The notes below the pieces were generated by a model. The model saw only the letters and a list, made by a program, of their open reading frames with translations. It was not told the origin of the DNA and made no database searches. Made by a program: the position numbers and the translations under genes. Source: an uncultured Lachnospiraceae bacterium (lineage in GTDB: Bacteria; Bacillota; Clostridia; Lachnospirales; Lachnospiraceae). Taken from it: a stretch of DNA of 6,610 nt. Location of the stretch: contig USJG01000127.1 in the NCBI GenBank assembly GCA_900554925.1, forward strand, positions 1-6,610, written 5' to 3'. This document shows positions 1 through 4,469 of the stretch, piece by piece (the stretch's first letter is position 1; the number at the start of each line of letters is the position of its first letter).

Positions 1-822
1 GGAATAGAAAGATAATTCTTCTTTCTCGTGATCGCGTACACGCATTTCCTCATCTTTCATGCCAAGACTCTTAAGCCAGTCAATACAGAACTGCTTCCAG
101 TATGCAAACCATTCAAGATCAGTATCAGGCTCACAGAAAAATTCAAGCTCCATCTGCTCAAATTCTCTGGTACGGAAGGTGAAGTTTCCTGGTGTGATCT
201 CATTGCGGAAGGACTTTCCGATCTGGCCGATGCCAAAGGGTATTTTCTTACGGGAGGTTCTCTGTACATTCTTAAAGTTGACAAAAATACCCTGTGCTGT
301 TTCAGGTCTTAAATAAACCGTATTTTTTGCATCCTCCGTAACTCCCTGGAATGTCTTGAACATCAGGTTGAACTGGCGAATATCCGTAAAGTTATGCTTA
401 CCGCAGGAAGGGCAGGCAATGTGATGCTCTTCAATGAAATTCTTCATCTTTTCCTGACTCCAGCCATCTACAGAGCCATCCAGCTCCACATGATTTTCAG
501 CCGCAAAATCTTCAATAATCTTATCTGCGCGAAACCGCTCATGACATTCCTTACAATCCATAAGAGGATCGGAAAAGCTGCCCAGATGACCGGATGCCAC
601 CCATGTCTGGGGATTCATAAGAATCGCACAGTCAACTCCTACATTGTAAGGGTTTTCCATGATAAATTTCTGCCACCATGCCTTTTTTACATTGTTCTTT
701 AATTCCACACCCAGATTGCCGTAATCCCAGGTATTTGCAAGGCCTCCGTAAATTTCGGAACCGGGATATACAAAGCCCCTTGCCTTTGCCAGAGCAACGA
801 TTTTTTCCATTGTTTTTTCCAT
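1..822 (-). CDS. glyS: Glycyl-tRNA synthetase, single-chain class II type (partial, N-terminal 274 residues)
   Basis: This cytoplasmic enzyme charges tRNA-Gly with glycine using ATP. Reading the minus strand gives an uninterrupted frame to the left window edge, so the C-terminal part (family length about 460 residues), including the anticodon-binding domain, lies outside. Seen directly: an N-terminus with GSEIYGGLANTWDYG (21-35), two cysteine pairs CKEC (90-93) and CPSC (137-140) that fit the zinc-binding insertion of this subfamily, RPETAQGIF (172-180), and class II motif 2 around FRNEITPGNFTFRTREFEQME (205-225). This is the homodimeric type, not the bacterial alpha2beta2 GlyQ/GlyS type. Three in-frame ATGs exist (831, 822, 810). 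I chose 822 because GAAAGG at 833-838 lies 10 nt upstream, while 831 is only 1 nt from it. The gene follows the small lipoprotein gene by 39 nt with no terminator between them, so it is probably co-transcribed from the promoter at 1514-1542. Confidence 0.96.
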   Translation of the reverse strand, partial: MEKTMEKIVALAKARGFVYPGSEIYGGLANTWDYGNLGVELKNNVKKAWWQKFIMENPYNVGVDCAILMNPQTWVASGHLGSFSDPLMDCKECHERFRADKIIEDFAAENHVELDGSVDGWSQEKMKNFIEEHHIACPSCGKHNFTDIRQFNLMFKTFQGVTEDAKNTVYLRPETAQGIFVNFKNVQRTSRKKIPFGIGQIGKSFRNEITPGNFTFRTREFEQMELEFFCEPDTDLEWFAYWKQFCIDWLKSLGMKDEEMRVRDHEKEELSFYS

Positions 823-861
823 ATCACACATACCTTTCGTTCTTATTTATTCCTATTTAAA

Positions 862-1479
862 TTATTTAAAAATAATATACGCCAATCCTTCACTGTCCAA
901 AGAGCGGCAGACCGTCTTTCCATTCCCTGATACTGTTACGTTTTCGCTGACATAAAGGGCTTTTCCGTCAAGCTTAATGGTATCGGCTGCATCTGTGATC
1001 AGAAGCATTTCATCTTCCATCGCCAGAATATCTCCCTTTCCTACCGTTTCCTGAGGATTTTTCACTCCGCTTAATACCACGTTAAGTTCATAGCCTTCCT
1101 GGTCTGCCTCTTTTGCGTTTCCCACAAAAAAGACCATTTTATTAAAAGAAGCATAGTCCTTTGCTTTGGCATAAGTCATCTGGACTTCTGCTACACCGTC
1201 TTTTACTTCAACCTTTTCCACTGCTATGCTTCCGCTTCCTGCTTTCCGGTTATAGGAAGCCGCCTGGGTCAGGATCATCTGCAAAAGCTCGTCTTCGTCA
1301 TAATAGCTTTCTTCAAAGCTTTCCCGAATATTAGATTGTACCGTTCCGTTTTTATCAAGAGAAACAGACGTCCCATCCGCCCCGCTTTTCATACTGCCGC
1401 AGGAAACCATAGTAAGCATTGAAATTGCCCCCAGCACACAAAAGATCCCTCTGGAGACAGATTGATTACTGTTTTTCAT
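862..1479 (-). CDS. Small putative lipoprotein of unknown function upstream of glyS
   Basis: A 205-residue protein I cannot assign to a named family. Its N-terminus looks like a lipoprotein signal: a short polar start, a hydrophobic stretch (about 11-25) and a cysteine at 27 in the context LTMVSCGS. The lipobox is imperfect because position -3 is Met rather than Leu. The mature part has an acidic stretch (ESFEESYYDEDELLQMI, about 53-69) and then alternating polar and hydrophobic segments typical of beta strands, such as IAVEKVEVKDGVAEVQMTY (85-103), with one further cysteine at 191. No enzymatic motif is visible. If lipidated it would sit on the outer face of the membrane. The start is supported by AGGGGA (1485-1490) five nt upstream and by a strong promoter just before it. 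It is followed at 39 nt by glyS. Similar proteins beside glyS in related Lachnospiraceae are my recollection, not a checked fact. Confidence 0.85.
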   Translation of the reverse strand: MKNSNQSVSRGIFCVLGAISMLTMVSCGSMKSGADGTSVSLDKNGTVQSNIRESFEESYYDEDELLQMILTQAASYNRKAGSGSIAVEKVEVKDGVAEVQMTYAKAKDYASFNKMVFFVGNAKEADQEGYELNVVLSGVKNPQETVGKGDILAMEDEMLLITDAADTIKLDGKALYVSENVTVSGNGKTVCRSLDSEGLAYIIFK

Positions 1480-1484
1480 TTCAT

Positions 1485-1490
1485 TCCCCT
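1485..1490 (-). promoter_or_regulatory. Ribosome binding site of the small lipoprotein gene
   Basis: AGGGGA on the minus strand, five nt before the ATG at 1479. It fixes the start of the 205-residue lipoprotein. Confidence 0.7.
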
Positions 1491-1513
1491 GTTTTCTTCA
1501 ATTTACCTCATAC

Positions 1514-1542
1514 ATTATATATGACTTACCCTGGATTTTCAA
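1514..1542 (-). promoter_or_regulatory. Strong sigma-A-type promoter for the lipoprotein-glyS pair
   Basis: On the minus strand there is TTGAAA (1537-1542, five of six matches to the -35 consensus), a 17-nt spacer, and a perfect TATAAT (1514-1519). Transcription should begin near 1506-1508, leaving a leader of about 28 nt before the ATG at 1479. It lies in the 91-nt gap after recO, where I see no convincing terminator, so read-through from recO could add to it. Confidence 0.8.
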
Positions 1543-1570
1543 CATGGAATTTAACAGTTCCGTCATAGAT

Positions 1571-2242
1571 TCATTTAAATTCCTCAAGAATTTCAAGACT
1601 TTTCAGCTTTCTGTCTATAAAGCGCTCTCGGTATCTAAAGGCAATCTCTGCCAGTTCCTCCAGCACCTGCTCCTTCACCGTAAAAGTGTAAAGCTTCTCA
1701 ATGGTAGAATTTACAATGTAATTTACCGCATATTCCGTGGAAGCAAGATACGCCTTATCTTTCCTGGGAAGCCCCGGATACTCGCCATTTATGGCAAGGG
1801 CCTTAATTTCATATATGTACCTGACCAGCATATTGGAAAGCCCTTTGTGCAAAAGCGCCCGCAGAGATTGATACAGCAGCTTCAGCATTTCCTTTTCATC
1901 ATTATTCTCTCTGGTATAATAATCTGCAAGCTCCAAAAAGTACATTCCATATAAAGCTTCTTCAAAATTCTTCCGAAGACCCTCAAAATAATTGCTGATC
2001 ACCGTCTCCTTAATGCTGTAGGAGGCTCTTCCTTCATACAGAAAAAATTTACCAAAGCAAAAGGGATTGGTGGAAGCTAACAGCCTGCTGCCCTGTTTTC
2101 TGGCGCCTCTTGCAAAAGCTGAAATCTTTCCCCGCTCCCTCGTCAATATAACTACTCTTCTGTCATATTCCCCTATGGGTTCCGCTTTTAAAATTATCCC
2201 TGTAACAAAAACCTGTTCCTGCACCCTTACCGGCTCCCCCAT
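1571..2242 (-). CDS. recO: DNA repair / recombination mediator RecO
   Basis: RecO works with RecR (and RecF) to load RecA onto SSB-coated single-stranded DNA during gap and break repair in the cytoplasm. The N-terminal OB-fold signature is clear: VTGIILKAEPIGEYDRRVVI (13-32) followed by LTRERGKISAFARGARK (33-49) and LLASTNPF (54-61). The rest is the helical RecO C-terminal domain, ending LKSLEILEEFK. At 223 residues it is slightly short for the family (about 240-250), and the CxxC zinc cysteines common in RecO are missing; the only cysteine is C62. The start is uncertain. ATG 2242 has GGAAAGG 10 nt upstream; GTG 2224 has GGGGGAG nine nt upstream and would give 217 residues starting MQEQVFVTG. 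The frame is open back to an ATG at 2308, which I consider too far upstream. The start region overlaps the preceding small gene by about 80 nt (62 nt if GTG is used), so translational coupling is likely. Confidence 0.93.
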   Translation of the reverse strand: MGEPVRVQEQVFVTGIILKAEPIGEYDRRVVILTRERGKISAFARGARKQGSRLLASTNPFCFGKFFLYEGRASYSIKETVISNYFEGLRKNFEEALYGMYFLELADYYTRENNDEKEMLKLLYQSLRALLHKGLSNMLVRYIYEIKALAINGEYPGLPRKDKAYLASTEYAVNYIVNSTIEKLYTFTVKEQVLEELAEIAFRYRERFIDRKLKSLEILEEFK

Positions 2243-2354
2243 ATTCCTTTGGCCTTTCCGGCAAAGGCCCCTTCGCCTTTTCGTTCCGGTAGGCCAGATA
2301 ATCATCAATCTTACCTGTACTTAAAAATTGTTCCCAGTAATTTATTATTCTCAT
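2163..2354 (-). CDS. Small YqzL-like protein between era and recO
   Basis: A 63-residue protein beginning MRIINYWEQFLSTGKIDDYL. The pattern of an aromatic pair W..F, then TG, then YL.Y within the first 22 residues resembles YqzL, the short protein of unknown function encoded between era and recO in Bacillus, and the genomic position is the same. The start is well supported: AGGGGG at 2361-2366 lies six nt before the ATG at 2354. An upstream in-frame ATG at 2438 lies inside era and is not needed. After residue 30 the protein is Gly/Lys/Pro-rich and lacks recognisable structure, ending GFCYRDNFKSGTHRGI. This tail is encoded by DNA that also encodes the RecO N-terminus in another frame. No signal peptide or membrane segment is seen. 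Function is unknown; the YqzL relationship rests on a short pattern plus position. Confidence 0.75.
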   Translation of the reverse strand: MRIINYWEQFLSTGKIDDYLAYRNEKAKGPLPERPKEYGGAGKGAGTGFCYRDNFKSGTHRGI

Positions 2355-2360
2355 CTTGTG

Positions 2361-2366
2361 CCCCCT
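2361..2366 (-). promoter_or_regulatory. Ribosome binding site of the YqzL-like gene
   Basis: AGGGGG on the minus strand with a six-nt spacer (CACAAG) to the ATG at 2354. This is one of the better Shine-Dalgarno sequences in the window and the main non-homology evidence that the small gene is translated. Confidence 0.7.
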
Positions 2367-2409
2367 GATATCAAAAAGTATGATATTAGGGTTTACTTTT
2401 TTGTTTTTT

Positions 2410-3312
2410 CTATTCGCTGTCCTTTGGATTATAGCCAAAATTTTTCAGAAGAAAATCACTGTCCCTCCAGTCCTTTTTTACTTTTACCCAAAGCTGCAGA
2501 TTCACCTTGCTTTCTAAAAGCTCTTCAATATCTTTTCTGGCGCCGGAGCCTATTTTCTTTAGCATTGCTCCCTGCTTTCCAATAATGATCCCCTTGTGCG
2601 ACTCTCTCTCACAGATAATCGTTGCTTCTATATCGAAAATTTTACCGCGCCGCTTCATTTTTTCTATGATGACTGCAATTCCATGAGGGATTTCCTCCTC
2701 CAGGCATCTGAGCGCCTTTTCTCTGATCAGCTCCGCTACAATCTGTCTCTGGGGCTGGTCGGTAATGGTATCTTCGTCATAAAAGGCTGGTCCATAGGGA
2801 AGATACTGCATAATGCATTTAAGCAGTTCTTCGGTATTATCGTTCTTCAAAGCAGATACGGGAACAATTTCCGCAAAATCCATTTCCCTGCGGTAAGTAT
2901 CGATAAATCCCAGCAGTTCTTCTTTCTTGACAGTATCAATTTTGTTGATGACCAGTATCACCGGCGTAGGGATCTTTTTCAGTTGTTCTATAATATGCCG
3001 CTCTCCTGCTCCGATAAAATTGGAGGGCTCCACCAGCCACAGGATCACATCCACTTCCTTAAGACTCTTCTGTGCCACATTTACCATATAATCCCCCAGA
3101 CGGTTTTTTGCCTTATGGATTCCGGGTGTGTCAACAAAAACGATCTGCCCCTCCTTGGAAGTATATACTGTCATAATACGGTTTCTGGTAGTTTGCGGTT
3201 TGCTGGAGGTAATGGCGATCTTCTGCCCGATCAGACAGTTCATCAATGTGGATTTTCCTACGTTTGGTCTTCCGATAAGTGCCGCAAAACCGGATTTATA
3301 CTGGTCATTCAT
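2410..3312 (-). CDS. era: GTPase Era, ribosome small-subunit assembly factor
   Basis: Era is a GTPase that binds the 3' end of 16S rRNA and assists 30S maturation at the inner face of the membrane. The 300-residue length is normal for the family. GTPase motifs are all present: G1 GRPNVGKST (14-22), G2 TTRNR (41-45), G3 DTPG (61-64), G4 NKID (123-126), G5 SAL (153-155). The C-terminal KH RNA-binding domain is intact, with ATIICERESHKGIIIGKQG (230-248) containing the GKQG loop, followed by the usual LWVKVKKDWR (274-283). The ATG at 3312 has AAGGA (3323-3327) ten nt upstream. The gene follows the DUF4349 gene by 20 nt and is followed after 55 nt by the YqzL-like gene, indicating one transcription unit. 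Confidence 0.98.
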   Translation of the reverse strand: MNDQYKSGFAALIGRPNVGKSTLMNCLIGQKIAITSSKPQTTRNRIMTVYTSKEGQIVFVDTPGIHKAKNRLGDYMVNVAQKSLKEVDVILWLVEPSNFIGAGERHIIEQLKKIPTPVILVINKIDTVKKEELLGFIDTYRREMDFAEIVPVSALKNDNTEELLKCIMQYLPYGPAFYDEDTITDQPQRQIVAELIREKALRCLEEEIPHGIAVIIEKMKRRGKIFDIEATIICERESHKGIIIGKQGAMLKKIGSGARKDIEELLESKVNLQLWVKVKKDWRDSDFLLKNFGYNPKDSE

Positions 3313-3332
3313 TTTTTATCATTCCTTTTCCC

Positions 3333-4373
3333 TTACTGCTGAATATTCTGCTCTTTATTACTTTCCTGTTTTTCCTCTGCCTGCTGCTGTGGGGATTCCT
3401 GCTGCTGTTCGGATTCCTTCCCCTTCGGCGCCATGCGTTTCTTCCGGGCCCGTCTTATGATCCACCGGATAAGCAGCATGATGATAACAATAACAATCGC
3501 CCACACGATCAGGTATGGCAGTGCAATAATAAAACCGATTGCAAAATCTGCCAGACCATTGCCTACATGATACAGGCTGTTTATAAAGCCAGTAGAAATT
3601 TTTTCCCATGCACTCTGTTCTTTCACCGGGGTCAGCTTGCCAACTTCGTTGATATACAGATAAACTGTACTGTATGACACCTGATTATCTATGGTCCGCA
3701 GCTGTGACTCCATGCTTTCAATCTGATAACGCACCTCAGACAGGCGGCTTTCCAGACTGATGATATCCTCTATGGTTTCTGCCTTCTCCAAAAGTTCAAG
3801 AAGTCTGTCATGTTCTGCCTGCAAGGCTTTCTTATGACTGTCCATATCCACGTATTGCAGCGTTACGTCCGTAACACTTTCATTCCGGCTGATAACATTT
3901 GAAATTTCTGATACGTCAGACAAAAATTCACTTAATTTTTCTGCCGGGATCCGAATCGTCAGATTGGCATTTCTTGTATCCCTTCCATAATAATTACTGC
4001 CATTATAGGTGTAGCTTTCTTCTATGTAGCCCCCCAGACTTTGGGTTTTCTCTTCCACCGTGGAAAGCAGCTCGTCAAAGGTTTCTGTTTCCACTTCCAG
4101 ATTTACATTTCTGATAAGCTTGCGCTGGGTGTCCTGAATTTCAATCCCGCCATTACCGGCAGCTTCGCTTTCATACTCCCCTTCTTCTGCCACTGCCACT
4201 TCCTCGGCCACTGCCATTTCCTCGGTCATTTCCATGCTGTAAATGCGGCTGGTGTCATAGGCATCCTCCGTGGTAGCAGCTGACACGGAATCTTTGGATG
4301 CGGAGCCGCAGCCTGCTGTCAGCAGCCCCAGCATCAAAAGTAATGACCATATTTTCCATTTTCTCTTTTTCAT
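3333..4373 (-). CDS. DUF4349 lipoprotein with C-terminal membrane segment
   Basis: A 346-residue exported protein of the DUF4349 family, whose function is not established. Domains in order: lipoprotein signal with a classic lipobox LLTAGC (Cys22); an acidic low-complexity linker (about 25-80) containing the repeat EEVAVA/EEMAVA; the DUF4349 domain opening with RKLIRNVNLEVET (84-96), with IRIPAEKLSEFLSDV near 140-154; a charged segment likely to form a coiled coil (about 180-230); a hydrophobic membrane segment (about 277-303); then RRARKKR (307-313) and a Q/E-rich tail to 346. The positive cluster suggests the tail is cytoplasmic, so the protein would be held at both ends. The ATG at 4373 was chosen because AAGGAGG lies six nt before it and the signal peptide then starts correctly. 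An in-frame ATG nine codons upstream (4400) has no such support and lies in the candidate operator. It is 20 nt upstream of era. Confidence 0.92.
   Translation of the reverse strand: MKKRKWKIWSLLLMLGLLTAGCGSASKDSVSAATTEDAYDTSRIYSMEMTEEMAVAEEVAVAEEGEYESEAAGNGGIEIQDTQRKLIRNVNLEVETETFDELLSTVEEKTQSLGGYIEESYTYNGSNYYGRDTRNANLTIRIPAEKLSEFLSDVSEISNVISRNESVTDVTLQYVDMDSHKKALQAEHDRLLELLEKAETIEDIISLESRLSEVRYQIESMESQLRTIDNQVSYSTVYLYINEVGKLTPVKEQSAWEKISTGFINSLYHVGNGLADFAIGFIIALPYLIVWAIVIVIIMLLIRWIIRRARKKRMAPKGKESEQQQESPQQQAEEKQESNKEQNIQQ
4189..4224 (-). repeat. Two-copy 18-bp in-frame tandem repeat in the DUF4349 gene
   Basis: Units 4189-4206 and 4207-4224 differ at one base and encode the repeated acidic linker EEVAVA / EEMAVA of the lipoprotein. 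A degenerate partial third copy follows. Being in frame, it can change only linker length. Confidence 0.7.
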
Positions 4374-4379
4374 AGCAAT

Positions 4380-4386
4380 CCTCCTT
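4380..4386 (-). promoter_or_regulatory. Ribosome binding site deciding the DUF4349 start
   Basis: AAGGAGG on the minus strand with a six-nt spacer to the ATG at 4373. It selects this start over the upstream in-frame ATG at 4400. Confidence 0.85.
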
Positions 4387-4395
4387 ATTTCTTCT

Positions 4396-4425
4396 GTCAT
4401 ATCTGATATATCAGATACGTTTCAA
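4396..4425 (-). promoter_or_regulatory. Candidate promoter overlapping a palindrome, upstream of the DUF4349-era unit
   Basis: Minus strand: TTGAAA (4420-4425) as -35, then 17-18 nt, then ATATGA or TATGAC (4396-4402) as a weaker -10. The spacer is largely filled by the 18-bp palindrome. The start of transcription would fall close to the ribosome binding site at 4380-4386, giving a very short leader, which makes this the less comfortable of the two candidates here. Confidence 0.35.
4400..4417. promoter_or_regulatory. Perfect 18-bp palindrome, possible operator
   Basis: TATCTGATATATCAGATA reads identically on both strands. It lies in the 96-nt gap between the M16C peptidase gene and the DUF4349 gene, between or just downstream of candidate promoter elements. 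A perfect dyad of this length is typical of a dimeric regulator site. As RNA it could form only a weak 7-bp, AU-rich hairpin with no U tract, so a terminator is unlikely. The regulator is unknown. Confidence 0.5.
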
Positions 4426-4432
4426 ACTGCTA

Positions 4433-4462
4433 TTTTTATGGAATTTATGAGGGATCCGTCAA
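4433..4462 (-). promoter_or_regulatory. Candidate sigma-A-type promoter for the DUF4349-era-recO unit
   Basis: Minus strand: TTGACG (4457-4462, five of six matches), an 18-nt spacer and TAAAAA (4433-4438, four of six). Transcription would start about 10-15 nt before the 18-bp palindrome, which would then lie in the early leader. Confidence 0.45.
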
Positions 4463-4469
4463 CTTTATT

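Noticed and set aside
861..876. AT-only inverted repeat at the stop codon of the small lipoprotein gene (7-bp arms, 2-nt centre)
   Set aside because: It contains no G or C, has a centre too small for a stable loop and no following U tract, so it is not a credible terminator; chance in AT-rich sequence is enough.
1544..1954. 136-codon open frame on the plus strand
   Set aside because: Antisense to recO and composed of the Phe/Leu-rich residues expected from the complement of a lysine/glutamate-rich gene.
2243..2308. Upstream ATG at 2308 as the recO start
   Set aside because: It would add 22 residues (MMIIWPTGTKRRRG...) with no similarity to RecO N-termini and deepen the overlap with the YqzL-like gene to about 146 nt.
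2366..2388. Short inverted repeat ATATCA/TGATAT with a 7-nt loop between era and the YqzL-like gene
   Set aside because: Six AU-rich pairs are too weak for a terminator; it shares the TGATAT core with the 4400-4417 palindrome but is imperfect and probably coincidental.
2596..3342. 248-codon open frame on the plus strand
   Set aside because: It lies wholly antisense to era, whose five GTPase motifs and KH domain are intact; the translation has no recognisable domain and no ribosome binding context.
4371..4400. Longer DUF4349 start at 4400 (MTEEIRRIAM...)
   Set aside because: The start at 4373 has a perfect AAGGAGG six nt upstream and gives a normal lipoprotein signal; the longer form would put acidic residues before the signal and run through the palindrome and the ribosome binding site.
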